From assembly GCA_004555865.1 (NCBI GenBank), contig SFJO01000004.1, positions 1 through 64,000 of the forward strand: a stretch of 64,000 bases of DNA. Direction: 5' to 3'. Under the pieces are notes generated by a model that did not search any database, was not told where the DNA came from, and was given only the letters and a program-made list of their open reading frames with translations. The DNA comes from Oscillospiraceae bacterium. Lineage in GTDB: Bacteria; Bacillota; Clostridia; Oscillospirales; Ruminococcaceae. Both the position numbers and the translations under genes were made by a program. How positions within the stretch are numbered: the first letter of the stretch is position 1; every line of letters starts with the position of its first letter. Positions 51,495 through 60,353 of this stretch are shown here, piece after piece.

Positions 51495-53456
51495 TTACAC
51501 CGCCGCGGCCTTTCTCTTCTGCAGCTTCTGCCACACGCCCACCAGCACGACCACCAGCACGCCGCACACGTCGGTGATGGTGCCGGGGTAGATGAGCATC
51601 AGGCCGCCCAGCACGCTCAGAATGCGCTGCACCGGGTTCATCTCCTTCAGCATATAACCCTCAATGCCGGCGGCAATGCCGAACATACCAATGCAGGAGG
51701 TCAGGCACACCTGCACCACCTCAAACACGTTGGTGTCAATGAACAGCATCGCGTTGTTGAAGGCGAAGATGTAAGGCACGATGAAGGCCGCAATGGCCAG
51801 ACGGCTGGCGTTGAAGGCGGTCTTCATGGGGTTGGACTTGGCAATGGCCGCGCCCGCGTAGGCCGCCAGGGCCACGGGAGGCGTGATGTCGGCCACGATG
51901 CCGAAGTAGAACACGAACATATTGGCCGCGATCACGTTCATGCCCATGCCGTTGATCAGAATGGGCGCGCAGGTGGTGGCCATGATGACGTAGTTGGCTG
52001 TGGTGGGCACACCCATGCCCAGCAGGATGCAGCACAGCATGGTGAGGAACAGGGCAATGATGAGGGTATCGCCCGCAACGCCCACAATGGCGGTGATGAA
52101 GATCTGGCCCAGGCCGGTCATGGTAACCACACCGGCGATGATGCCCGCCATGGCGCAGGCCACAGCCACCGACAGGGTGTTCTTACCGCCGTTCTCCAGC
52201 GCATCCACAAAGCGGGAAGGAGTCATGCGGTTTTCTTTGTTGATCATGCTCACGGCGATGGAGAGCACGGTGGCTACAATGGCGGAGAATGCCATGGTGT
52301 AGCCCGTGATGATCATGTAAACCAGGGCAACCAGGGGGATGAGCAGGTAAATCTTCTTGACCAGGTTCTTGAACTTGGGCAGCTCCTCACGGGGCAGGCC
52401 CTTCAGGCCCAGGCGCTTTGCCCGGAAGTGCACCATCAGGAAGATGCCGCCGAAGTACAGGAACGCGGGCAGAATGGCGCGCACCACAATGGCGGAATAG
52501 GGCACATCGCAGTATTCGGCCATCAGGAAGGCCGCCGCGCCCATAATGGGGGGCATGATCTGGCCGCCGGTGGAGGAGGCCGCCTCAACGGCGCCCGCAA
52601 ACTCACCGGGATAGCCGGTTTTTTTCATCAGAGGAATGGTGATGGAGCCGGTGGTCACGGTGTTGCCCACGGAAGAGCCGGACACCATGCCGCACAGGGC
52701 GCTGGAGATAACGGCCACCTTGGCGGGGCCGCCGGTTGCCCAGCCGGCCAGCGCGTTGGCGCACTGGATGAAGAAGTCGGAAATGCCGGTGGCCTCCAGG
52801 AAGGCGCCGAACACGATGAACAGTACAATGAAGGTGGAGCAGACGCCCACGGGGGTGCCGATCACGCCGGTGGTGGTGTAGAACAGGTTGTAGATGATGC
52901 GCCGCAGCACCTTATAGGTGATGGGCGTGCTGGTGGCAAAGGCGTAGATCACAAAGCAGCTGGCCACACAGATGATGGGCAGGCCCACCACGCGGCGGCA
53001 GCATTCCACCAGGATCAGAATGCCCAGAATGCCCAGGGCCACCTCCAACTCACTGATGCGGGTGGCGTGGTCCACAATGGTGCGGAAGTTCACCACGTAG
53101 TAGAAGAAGCTTCCCGCGCCGACGATCATCAGAATCCAGTCATACCAGGGGATGTGGTTTTCGCGGCTGTCGCCCTTTTTGGCAGGGTACATCAGGAAAA
53201 CCAAAATGAAGATAAAGCCCATGAACAGGCAGCGGCGGATGCGTTCATCCCAAACCGCAAACATATTCATGTACACCATAAATACGGTGAACGCACTGAG
53301 CAGGTAGCGGATAATCTTCTTCGGGGTTCCGGTCCAGTGCCGGATATTCGACTCACGGTCGAACTTTTTCATCATCTCATCCACGTCGGCCGCGGTGCCC
53401 ACATCAACAGCGCCGGAAGCCGGGGAAGTGTTGACGTCCTTCACTTCGTTCGCCAT
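51495..53456 (-). CDS. TAXI-type TRAP transporter fused permease (DctQM-like)
   Basis: The protein has 653 aa from ATG 53456 (GGAGG nine nt upstream; the frame also opens with TTG at 53462). The 4-TM small subunit region (about 45-190) and the large 12-TM region are fused, as in the 4TM/12TM TRAP family. Motifs include GVCSTFIVLFIVFGAFLEATG, GGPAKVAVISSALCGMVSGSSVGN, TGGQIMPPIMGAAAFLMAEY and ADITPPVALAAYAGAAIA. It moves an organic acid with Na+ using the extracytoplasmic TAXI binding protein encoded at 54071-55117. Confidence 0.93.
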   Translation of the reverse strand: MANEVKDVNTSPASGAVDVGTAADVDEMMKKFDRESNIRHWTGTPKKIIRYLLSAFTVFMVYMNMFAVWDERIRRCLFMGFIFILVFLMYPAKKGDSRENHIPWYDWILMIVGAGSFFYYVVNFRTIVDHATRISELEVALGILGILILVECCRRVVGLPIICVASCFVIYAFATSTPITYKVLRRIIYNLFYTTTGVIGTPVGVCSTFIVLFIVFGAFLEATGISDFFIQCANALAGWATGGPAKVAVISSALCGMVSGSSVGNTVTTGSITIPLMKKTGYPGEFAGAVEAASSTGGQIMPPIMGAAAFLMAEYCDVPYSAIVVRAILPAFLYFGGIFLMVHFRAKRLGLKGLPREELPKFKNLVKKIYLLIPLVALVYMIITGYTMAFSAIVATVLSIAVSMINKENRMTPSRFVDALENGGKNTLSVAVACAMAGIIAGVVTMTGLGQIFITAIVGVAGDTLIIALFLTMLCCILLGMGVPTTANYVIMATTCAPILINGMGMNVIAANMFVFYFGIVADITPPVALAAYAGAAIAKSNPMKTAFNASRLAIAAFIVPYIFAFNNAMLFIDTNVFEVVQVCLTSCIGMFGIAAGIEGYMLKEMNPVQRILSVLGGLMLIYPGTITDVCGVLVVVLVGVWQKLQKRKAAAV

Positions 53457-53552
53457 GCTCAAATTCCTCCTTGTTGCAGTATTTGCCCTATATTCCGCAT
53501 CCGCCCGGGCCGGGCAAACGCCGGGTGGGCTGTCTTTTTAATTGCCGGGGAA

Positions 53553-54053
53553 TCAGCGCCGGGGCCAGGGCGCTTCGTACACAAAGCGCACCAGCGAATT
53601 GCGCCCGCAAAGGTCGCGCAGGCTGATCTCCTCGCCGTTCACGGTCAGGATGTGGTCGCTCACCGTTCCCACAATGTACTGCAGGTTCGGCATGGGGGTG
53701 TCAAAGCCGGAAACGATCATGGAGCCGTCCTCCCCATAGGTCAGGGTCTGCCCCTCCTCGATCTGGGTCTGCACCCCGGCGCCAAAGCCGTAATAAATGG
53801 TGCGCACCACGGTGATCTGCCCATCCCGGATCTCGTACTCATCCGTGACCGGGCTTTTGTTTACCGAGTGGATGAACCCCACGCTGAAGCCCTCGCCCTC
53901 CCGCATCGGGTAGCGGGCGTACACCTCGCCGGTGGCGCCGTTTTTCAGCACCAGGCTGCCGGGCCGTGTAAAAATTCCGATTAAAAGGGCCGCCGCAACG
54001 ACCAAAATCAGGATTGCGGCGGCCTTTTTCAGTCGGTTCGACTGTTGTTTCAA
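53553..54053 (-). CDS. DUF1850 protein associated with TAXI-TRAP transporters
   Basis: The protein has 166 aa with one N-terminal membrane helix (about 11-29) and an extracytoplasmic domain with FSVGFIHSVNKSPVTDEYEI, the DUF1850 hallmark. The start is TTG 54053, seven nt after AGAGG, 18 nt after the TAXI gene stop. DUF1850 genes are regularly found between TAXI binding proteins and fused permeases. Function is unknown; it may be a transporter subunit. Confidence 0.85.
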   Translation of the reverse strand: MKQQSNRLKKAAAILILVVAAALLIGIFTRPGSLVLKNGATGEVYARYPMREGEGFSVGFIHSVNKSPVTDEYEIRDGQITVVRTIYYGFGAGVQTQIEEGQTLTYGEDGSMIVSGFDTPMPNLQYIVGTVSDHILTVNGEEISLRDLCGRNSLVRFVYEAPWPRR

Positions 54054-54070
54054 TGGTTAGCCTCTGTGGT

Positions 54071-55117
54071 TCAGCTGATCTTGGAAACGTCCAGGCCCTG
54101 CTCGGTGTAGTACTTGGCAGCGCCGGGATGCAGTTTCACGGAAGCGCCGGCAATGGCGTTCTCCAGGGTCAGCTCGCCAAACTTGGGATGGCCGGTCTTC
54201 AGCTCATCCAGGTTATCGAACAGGGCCTTGGTCAGCTCGTAGATGGCATCCTCGCTCACGTCGTTGGAGGCAATCAGGGTCGCCTGCACAGCCACAGTGG
54301 CAACGTCCTCATCCTGGCCGTTGTAAGTACCGGCGGGGATGGTGTTCTTGGTGTAGAAGGGGTAGTCCTTCATCAGCTGGGCAGCGTGCTCGTCGTCGAT
54401 GGGAATAACCACGATGTCCTTGGTGGTGGCCAGGTCAACCACGGCGGTGGTGGGGGCGCCGGCGGTCACGAAGGCGGCGTCGATCTTGCCGTCCTTAATG
54501 GAGTCGGCGGAGTCACCGAAGGAGGCGTTGACCTTCTTGATGTCGCTGTTGATGTCGATGCCGTAAGCGGCCAGGATCTGGGTGGCGTTGAACTCAACGC
54601 CGGAGCCCGCATCGCCCACGGAAACGGTCTTGCCCTTCAGGTCGGCCACGGTCTGGATGCCGGAATCAGCCGAAGCAATGATCTGGCAGGTCTCAGCGTA
54701 CAGGCAGGCCACGGTGCTGAAGGTATCGAACTTGCCGTCGCTCTCAAACAGGTCGGTGCCGTTGGCGGCGTAGTACATCACGTCGTTCTGCACGGTGGCC
54801 AGCTGAGAAACGCCATCGTCCACGTCCAGGATGTTGGCCTTGGAAGCGCCGGTGGAGGTCACGTTCAGCTGAGACAGGGTCAGCTTCGGGTTCAGAACGG
54901 ACTGCATCACGCCGCCTACTGCGTAATAGGTGCCGGTGGTGCCGCCGGTGCCCAGAACCAGGGTCTCCGCGCTGGCGGGGGCCGCCGCGGAAGAAGCCTT
55001 GGAAGAACCGGCCTCAGAGGAGGCTGCCGCACTGCTGGAGGCGGAGCCGCCGCAGCCGGTGAGGGCCGCGCCGACCGTCATGGTCAGGGCGAGCAAGAGC
55101 GCAAGATGCTTTTTCAT
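54071..55117 (-). CDS. TAXI family TRAP solute-binding lipoprotein
   Basis: The protein has 348 aa from ATG 55117 (AGAGGGAG upstream). Signal peptide with lipobox LTGC (Cys22), then a Ser/Ala-rich linker to about residue 50. The TAXI domain has LGTGGTTGTYYAVGG, SVGDAGSGVEFNATQIL and a C-terminal LHPGAAKYYTEQG. It catches the substrate outside the cell; TAXI substrates include glutamate/glutamine or dicarboxylates in some bacteria. The frame extends upstream through the 21-bp repeat, but that part is leader, not protein. Confidence 0.94.
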   Translation of the reverse strand: MKKHLALLLALTMTVGAALTGCGGSASSSAAASSEAGSSKASSAAAPASAETLVLGTGGTTGTYYAVGGVMQSVLNPKLTLSQLNVTSTGASKANILDVDDGVSQLATVQNDVMYYAANGTDLFESDGKFDTFSTVACLYAETCQIIASADSGIQTVADLKGKTVSVGDAGSGVEFNATQILAAYGIDINSDIKKVNASFGDSADSIKDGKIDAAFVTAGAPTTAVVDLATTKDIVVIPIDDEHAAQLMKDYPFYTKNTIPAGTYNGQDEDVATVAVQATLIASNDVSEDAIYELTKALFDNLDELKTGHPKFGELTLENAIAGASVKLHPGAAKYYTEQGLDVSKIS

Positions 55118-55145
55118 AATTTTTCTCCCTCTTTTCTCTGATGTT

Positions 55146-55187
55146 CTGTGGAAATCCCACATGCATCTGTGGAAATCCCACATGCAC
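55146..55187 (-). promoter_or_regulatory. Tandem 21-bp operator-like repeat in the TAXI leader
   Basis: Two adjoining copies (55146-55166, 55167-55187) differ in one base. Each contains, on the minus strand, the dyad TGTGGGATTTCCACA (TGTGG/CCACA). The repeat spans about +5 to +46 of the transcript. Two dyads two helical turns apart suggest cooperative repressor binding. Confidence 0.65.
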
Positions 55188-55198
55188 TTGATGCTGCT

Positions 55199-55227
55199 AT
55201 TACAATGGATATTCCTCGTTTGTGCAA
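55199..55227 (-). promoter_or_regulatory. Promoter of the TAXI-TRAP operon
   Basis: On the minus strand TTGCAC (55222-55227), 17 nt, TGTAAT (55199-55204). Upstream, 55228-55644 is AT-rich and shows no convincing gene; a 90-codon minus-strand frame there lacks a site. Confidence 0.75.
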
Positions 55228-55644
55228 ATAATTCAGCGGGGCTGAGGGGTGTTTGAGGTCATGTCCCGAAAGTCTTTTTCTGATTTTTCTTATTTTTATT
55301 TATGAATTTTTCTCATAAAACTTTCACGGAGATAAAATTTGTCCAAAAAATCCCTCATTTGAAAAATTTTTAAAATAATGTTGCAGCCAAATTTGCGCTG
55401 GCACTCTGTGCAAAGTTTCGCCGGAGCTGTGGGTAAAAGTGCCGAATCGCCCGCAAGATTGCGGATTTTTCGCGCAGATTCGTAGCTTTTACGCTGTAAA
55501 ACGTTGCTGTGATTTTTTTCACAACACTACCGCGCACCCGTTTGCCTTGCAGCAAACAATACAAGTATTGCGGTGCGCACCCGTATATTTTTTCCCATTG
55601 TTTCGCCGGAAATCGACCGCGCCCCAGCTGCGGCCCGCACACAG

Positions 55645-55685
55645 AAAAACGGCCCCCGCCCCGGTGTGGGGCAGAGGGCCGTTTG
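55645..55685 (-). terminator. Terminator of the 2-hydroxyacid dehydrogenase gene
   Basis: On the minus strand ACGGCCC / GGGCCGT with inner CTGCCCC/GGGGCGG pairing is followed by five T. Confidence 0.85.
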
Positions 55686-55749
55686 GGCCGTATTGTTCAA
55701 TTTGCCAACCGAGCGTACCGCCGGCCGATGCCGGCATTTGCACAGTCGG

Positions 55750-56727
55750 TCACTCCTGAACGGGCAGCGGGTGATTGGCGGGCCAGGTGACCGGCTGGCC
55801 GGTCAGCACCTCCACCACACCCTGGCAGGCAGCGCGGCAGCTGCCCTGCACCGCCTGTTCCACGGCGGCCGCCACGTGCGGCGTGAGGAACAGCCCCGGC
55901 TGGGCCAGAAGCGGGCTGTCCGGCGGCAGCGGCTCGGTGCGGAACACATCCAGCGCCGCCCCGGCAATCCAGCCTTCTTCCAGCGCCTGGATCAGGTCCT
56001 CTTCCACCACCAGGTCGCCCCGGGAGATATTCACGAAGGAGGCCGTGGGCTTCATCATGCGCAGCAGGTGCTTGTCCACCAGGTTCCGGGTCTCCGGCGT
56101 GCTGGGCAGATGCAGGCTCACCACATCCGCCTGCCGGAACACCGCCTCGATGTCCGCCGCTGGGCGAATGCCCGCGGGCGGGGCCTCCGGGTCCATGGCG
56201 GGGTCGTAGCCGATGACCTTCATGCCGAAGCCCAGGCTGGCCTTCTGGGCCACCCGGCTGCCCACATGGCCGCAGCCGATCAGCCCCAGTGTGCGGCCGC
56301 TCAGCTCAAAGGTGTTGTGCAGCCCGTAGCGCACGTCAAAGTTGCCGCCCCGGAACACCCGGTCCACATAGGAAAAGCGCCGGGCGCAGGCCATAATCAT
56401 GAACATGGTGTGCTCCGCCGCCGCATTCACGTTGCTGACGGGGGCGTACACCACCTGAATACCCCGCTGGGTGGCCACGTCCATATCAATGCAGTCCAGC
56501 CCGATGCCCTGCTTGCCAATGGCCTTCAGGCCGGGGCAGGCATCCATCATCGCGGCGCTTACCCGGTCAGCCCTGGTAAGAATGGCCGCGGGCTGCTCCC
56601 GCTGCATCTCCTCGATCCATGCGCTTTCTCCGGTGCCCTTGGCCACAACCACCTCCAGCCCGGCATCCCACAGCAATTTCTTGCCCGAAACATCTGCGTC
56701 CCGCAGCAAAAACACCTTTTCGCCCAT
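55750..56727 (-). CDS. D-2-hydroxyacid dehydrogenase (SerA-like)
   Basis: The protein has 325 aa. NAD motif GLIGCGHVGSRVAQKA (GxGxxG, about residues 148-163) with Asp in GYDPAMD. Catalytic Arg (NISRGDLV), Glu (FRTEPLPP) and His (LTPHVAAAVEQA) are all present. The start ATG 56727 has AAGGAGGG upstream. It could reduce or oxidise a 2-keto/2-hydroxy acid; phosphoglycerate dehydrogenase is possible but the C-terminal regulatory domain is absent. It precedes the TAXI operon on the same strand, separated by a terminator. Confidence 0.9.
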   Translation of the reverse strand: MGEKVFLLRDADVSGKKLLWDAGLEVVVAKGTGESAWIEEMQREQPAAILTRADRVSAAMMDACPGLKAIGKQGIGLDCIDMDVATQRGIQVVYAPVSNVNAAAEHTMFMIMACARRFSYVDRVFRGGNFDVRYGLHNTFELSGRTLGLIGCGHVGSRVAQKASLGFGMKVIGYDPAMDPEAPPAGIRPAADIEAVFRQADVVSLHLPSTPETRNLVDKHLLRMMKPTASFVNISRGDLVVEEDLIQALEEGWIAGAALDVFRTEPLPPDSPLLAQPGLFLTPHVAAAVEQAVQGSCRAACQGVVEVLTGQPVTWPANHPLPVQE

Positions 56728-56862
56728 ACGCCCTCCTTGCGGCGCTTGTTCAATCCAGAACGTCCTTCCCGCCTTGAGGCTTTGCGCCCCAAACGGCAGG
56801 GAAGGCCCGCTTGCCTGTTTTCAGTCCCATTCTTTTTCAAAAACAAGCTCAAATGCAAAATT

Positions 56863-56909
56863 ATTATCGCCGATTGCGGCAAAAAATACAATAGAGATGT
56901 GGGATTTTG
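56863..56909 (-). promoter_or_regulatory. Promoter of the 2-hydroxyacid dehydrogenase with half-operator
   Basis: On the minus strand TTGTAT (56886-56891), 17 nt, GATAAT (56863-56868). Immediately upstream, ATGTGGGATTT (56897-56907, plus strand) repeats one half plus the spacer of the TAXI dyad. Confidence 0.65.
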
Positions 56910-57140
56910 TTCAAATCCGCTTGCCCCAATCTGTGCATTCTGCCCATGCGGTGCGAGGGAGAGCACCTACGGCAGCGGCCTTTTTTGCGCAGAGGCGCCG
57001 GGCAGGGGAGAAGCCCCTGCTCCGGCAAACACACCGAAGCGCCGCGGATGAGGCACCGCCCGCCGTTCTGCCGCGCGCCCTGCATCAGGGCCGGGGCCAA
57101 AAGCGCTCCCCCCGCGGCAATCCCCCATGAAACAGGACAA

Positions 57141-57172
57141 GGCACCCCGGCCGCAAATGCGGACGGGGTGCC
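57141..57172. terminator. Hairpin after gdhA, possible terminator
   Basis: A perfect 9-bp stem GGCACCCCG / CGGGGTGCC with an inner CCGCA/TGCGG pair. The following T-tract is poor, so it may instead be a stabilising stem. Other parts of 56910-57295 show GC-rich stems but no gene or known RNA family that I can recognise. Confidence 0.45.
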
Positions 57173-57295
57173 TGTACCATCCCGGCTGATAAGAGAGCCT
57201 GGGGGCCCGTCCGGCTTGCGCCGGCAATCACCCTATGGGGCATGAACCCCCGCTCTATTCCAGCTTATTGAGTTTGGCAATTTTTGGTGTAACGA

Positions 57296-58645
57296 TTACA
57301 CCCAACCCTGAGCCATCATGGCGTCGGCAACCTTCTGGAAGCCCACGATGTTGGCGCCGGCAACCAGGTTGTAGCCCAGGCCGTAGCGCTCAGCAGCAGC
57401 AGCGGAAGAATCATGGATGTTCTTCATGATCTGACGCAGCTTGGTGTCAACTTCCTCAGCAGTCCAGCACAGATGCTCCTGGTTCTGGCTCATCTCCAGA
57501 CCGGACACGGACACGCCGCCGGCGTTGACAGCCTTGGAAGGAGCAACCACCATGTTCTTCTGATCCATCAGGTAACGCAGAGCATCGTTGGTGGTGGGCA
57601 TGTTGGCAACTTCGATGTAGTACTTGATGCCGTTGGCAACGATCTTCTTAGCCTGCTCCATGTTCACATCGTTCTGGGTAGCAGCGGGCATGATGATGTC
57701 AGCCTTGACGCCCCAGGGCTTCTCGCCGGCCACGAACTGGCAGCCGAACTTGTCAGCGTAATCCTGGACCTTATCATGGCCGGAAGCACGCATCTCCAGC
57801 AGGAAGTCGATCTTCTCCTTGGTGCAAACGCCATCGGGATCGTACACGTAGCCGTCGGGGCCGGACAGGGTCACGACCTTGGCGCCCAGCTGAGCAGCCT
57901 TGGTGCAGATGCCCCAGCACACATTGCCGAAGCCGGAGCAAGCAATGGTCTTGCCCTTGATGGTGTCGTTCTCGTGCTGCAGCACGCTCTCCAGGTAGTA
58001 CACAGCGCCGAAACCGGTAGCCTCAGGACGAACCAGAGAACCGCCGAAGCTCAGGCCCTTGCCGCTCAGAGCAACGTTCTCGCTCATGCACTTAATGCGG
58101 CGATACTCACCATACAGGTAGCCGATCTCACGGCCGCCGACACCCAGGTCACCGGCGGGGCAGTCGACCTCGGGTCCGATGAACTGCCACAGGCCATGCA
58201 TGAAGGCCTGGCAGAAGCGCATGATCTCGCGATCGCTCTTGCCGCGAGGATCGAAGTCGGAACCGCCCTTAGCGCCGCCCATGGGCAGGCCGGTCAGGCT
58301 GTCCTTGAAGGTCTGCTCGAAGCCCAGGAACTTCACAACAGACAGGTTGACAGAGGGATGGAAGCGCAGGCCGCCCTTGAAGGGGCCGATGGCGCTGTTG
58401 TACTGCACGCGGTAGCCACGGTTGACATGAGGCTTGTGGTTGTCGTCTTCCCAAACAACGCGGAACTCGATAACGCGCTCAGGCTCGATCATACGCTCCA
58501 GCAGAGCAGCTTCCTCGTACTCGGGATGCTGATCGATGACGGGCTCCAGGCTGCTCAGAACTTCTTCGACAGTCTGCAGGAACTCAGGCTCCTGAGCATT
58601 CTTGGCCTTGGTCTCGGCCAGCACGCGCTCAATGTACTTGTTCAT
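57296..58645 (-). CDS. gdhA: NADP-specific glutamate dehydrogenase
   Basis: The protein has 449 aa, the length of hexameric NADP-type GDH. Catalytic lysine region GLPMGGAKGGSDFDPRGKSD, GPEVDCPAGDLGVGGREIGYLYGEY, and the Rossmann segment KTIACSGFGNVCWGICTKAAQLGAKVV. It interconverts glutamate and 2-oxoglutarate plus ammonia. The start ATG 58645 is preceded by AGGAGG. Codon use is less GC-extreme than in the surface genes, as expected of a highly expressed gene. It lies 125 nt downstream of the first gltS gene and may be cotranscribed with it. Confidence 0.96.
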   Translation of the reverse strand: MNKYIERVLAETKAKNAQEPEFLQTVEEVLSSLEPVIDQHPEYEEAALLERMIEPERVIEFRVVWEDDNHKPHVNRGYRVQYNSAIGPFKGGLRFHPSVNLSVVKFLGFEQTFKDSLTGLPMGGAKGGSDFDPRGKSDREIMRFCQAFMHGLWQFIGPEVDCPAGDLGVGGREIGYLYGEYRRIKCMSENVALSGKGLSFGGSLVRPEATGFGAVYYLESVLQHENDTIKGKTIACSGFGNVCWGICTKAAQLGAKVVTLSGPDGYVYDPDGVCTKEKIDFLLEMRASGHDKVQDYADKFGCQFVAGEKPWGVKADIIMPAATQNDVNMEQAKKIVANGIKYYIEVANMPTTNDALRYLMDQKNMVVAPSKAVNAGGVSVSGLEMSQNQEHLCWTAEEVDTKLRQIMKNIHDSSAAAAERYGLGYNLVAGANIVGFQKVADAMMAQGWV

Positions 58646-58770
58646 TGTTTCTTACCTCCTGATTTCCCACGCAGTTTCGGCGTGGATCAAAAAATAGAAT
58701 AAAATGAGGGATGGTGGTTTGGCTCTCTGGCAAGAGCCGCTTACTATACTTAACCGATCCGCCCTGAGGT

Positions 58771-59958
58771 TTAGCCCAGGAAGGACAGGAAAGCCGTGAT
58801 GATCATGCTGTTGAAGAAGTCAATAAACAGGCTGCCCACCAGAGGCACCACGAAGAAGGCGCGGGGAGCGGGACCATATTTATTGGCAACGGCCTGCATA
58901 TTGGCCATTGCATTGGGGGTAGCGCCCATGCCGAAACCGCAGGTAGCGCTGGAGAAAACGGCGGCCTCGTAATCGCGGCCCATGATGTTGAACACCACGA
59001 AGTAGGTGAAGATCGCCATCAGGACGGTCTGAGCCAGCAGCATCACGATCATGGGGATCGCCAGGTCAGCCAGCTGCCACAGCTTCAGGGCCATCAGGGC
59101 CATGGCCAGGAACAGGCTCAGGCTCAGGTTGCCCAGAGCGTCGATCTCAACCATAGGGGCTTCAATGTGGGCAGCGTCCACGATGTTGCGGATGACCGCA
59201 GCCACCAGCATGGCGCCGATGTAGCTGGGCATGGTCAGGCCGGCATCCTGGATGAACTTGGACACAACAGCGCCCAGGCCGATGGCAATGGCGAAGTACA
59301 GGGCAGCGTTCAGGAAGCGGTCGTTCTCAACGGCCTGGGTGGTGACCACCGGCTGGTCGTCCTGAGACACAGCATTCTCAGTGGAATGCAGGCCATGCTT
59401 CTTGATGCGGGCGCTGGCGATGGGGCCGCCCAGCATGCTGCCGGCCACCAGGCCGAAGGTAGCAGCTGCGATGGCCACGGTAGCAGCACCGGTAACGCCC
59501 AGGTCCTCGATCAGGGGACCGAAGGAACCGGCGGTACCGTGACCGCCGACCATGGGAACGGAACCGATGCACAGGCCCAGACGAGGATCCAGACCGAAGG
59601 CAGCGGCCATGCCGGTGCCCAGCACGTCCTGCAGGAGGACCAGCACAATGGAGACCGCCAGGAAGATGACAACCTGGATGCCGCCCTTCTTCAGCAGCTT
59701 GAAGCTGGCCATAAAGCCAACGCTGCAGAAGAACACGGTCATGAAGAAGCTCTGCAGGGTGCCATCAAAGCTGATGGTGGCAATTCCGCTAGCGTACAGG
59801 CCCAGGTGAACCAGAGCGTACACGATGCCGCCCACCACGGGGGCGGGGATGCAGTAGTTGCGCAGCAGGGGGACCTTGCTCACGATGAAGCGTCCCAGCA
59901 GCAGCACGATTGCCGCAATGGCAGTTGCATGGTACATGTTCAGATTGATTTCCAACAA
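58771..59958 (-). CDS. gltS: Sodium/glutamate symporter GltS (copy 1)
   Basis: The protein has 395 aa from TTG 59958, eight nt after GAGGAG. This start makes it equal in length to copy 2, where the corresponding codon is ATG. About 10-11 helices with pseudo-twofold repeats; motifs NYCIPAPVVGG, VGGHGTAGSFGP (pore loop) and GFGMGATPNAMANMQA. It imports glutamate with Na+. Roughly four fifths of residues agree with copy 2 by eye. The mRNA leader has a GlnL-type box at -10/-35. Confidence 0.95.
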   Translation of the reverse strand: MLEINLNMYHATAIAAIVLLLGRFIVSKVPLLRNYCIPAPVVGGIVYALVHLGLYASGIATISFDGTLQSFFMTVFFCSVGFMASFKLLKKGGIQVVIFLAVSIVLVLLQDVLGTGMAAAFGLDPRLGLCIGSVPMVGGHGTAGSFGPLIEDLGVTGAATVAIAAATFGLVAGSMLGGPIASARIKKHGLHSTENAVSQDDQPVVTTQAVENDRFLNAALYFAIAIGLGAVVSKFIQDAGLTMPSYIGAMLVAAVIRNIVDAAHIEAPMVEIDALGNLSLSLFLAMALMALKLWQLADLAIPMIVMLLAQTVLMAIFTYFVVFNIMGRDYEAAVFSSATCGFGMGATPNAMANMQAVANKYGPAPRAFFVVPLVGSLFIDFFNSMIITAFLSFLG

Positions 59959-60031
59959 GTTACATTCTCCTCTTTTCTTTAAAGATTTCTCACACATAGG
60001 GAGGAAGCTCACTCTTTCTCCCGATGCCTAG

Positions 60032-60064
60032 AGTGTAATGCAACTGCAACAAAAACCTACAAAA
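60032..60064 (-). promoter_or_regulatory. GlnL-like box and -10 of gltS copy 1
   Basis: On the minus strand TTTTGT-AGGT-TTTTGT (60049-60064) stands 11 nt upstream of TACACT (60032-60037). The direct repeat TTTTGT-N4-TTTTGT is the site reported for Bacillus subtilis GlnL. The lack of a proper -35 fits an activator-dependent promoter. Confidence 0.75.
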
Positions 60065-60230
60065 AAATACCACGCACATCTTTCTGTTTTGCCGTTTTTA
60101 CCAGAACTTTGGCTAATTTGCTGTGCTTTACTCTGCCTCCTTTGGCGCTTTTGACGATGGTTTCGGGGGTTTTCTTCACAAAGTGTCGAAAACCTTCCAC
60201 AGGGGGTGTTCCTTCAAAAACGAGGATTTT

Positions 60231-60245
60231 TTCCACATTGTGGAA
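60231..60245. promoter_or_regulatory. Perfect 15-bp palindrome between the gltS genes
   Basis: TTCCACATTGTGGAA, arms of 7 bp around one T, followed by CGG. It sits about 170 nt upstream of the GlnL-like box of copy 1. A related TTCCACAG is 36 nt away (60195-60202). It may bind a dimeric regulator; no T-run follows, so it is not a terminator. Confidence 0.5.
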
Positions 60246-60274
60246 CGGTTTTTGCTCTTTGGAACAAGCCGCAG

Positions 60275-60300
60275 GCAGAACGCCGGTTGCCCGGCGTCTG
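60275..60300 (-). terminator. Hairpin after gltS copy 2, possible weak terminator
   Basis: On the minus strand CAGACGCCGG / CCGGCGTTCTG with a 5-nt loop, 54 nt past the stop. There is no strong T-run; termination may be incomplete. Confidence 0.45.
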
Positions 60301-60353
60301 CCCCTGGCTTTGGGGCATCTGCCCCGGTTGTATCTTTACCGAGCCGCAGGGCC

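Noticed and set aside
55118..55183. In-frame extension of the TAXI lipoprotein containing MWDFHR twice
   Set aside because: It is the 21-bp operator repeat read in frame. The true start at 55117 has a ribosome binding site and a signal peptide with lipobox.
55370..55642. 90-codon minus-strand frame between the TAXI promoter and the dehydrogenase terminator
   Set aside because: No ribosome binding site, no recognisable motif, and it overlaps AT-rich promoter-like DNA and the terminator.
56900..56925. GTTCAAATCC resembling a tRNA T-loop
   Set aside because: The flanks do not form a T-stem and no acceptor or anticodon arms are found. It overlaps the dehydrogenase promoter region.
57190..57250. 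Possible known riboswitch downstream of gdhA
   Set aside because: The hairpins are downstream of the gene and do not match any consensus I can recall.
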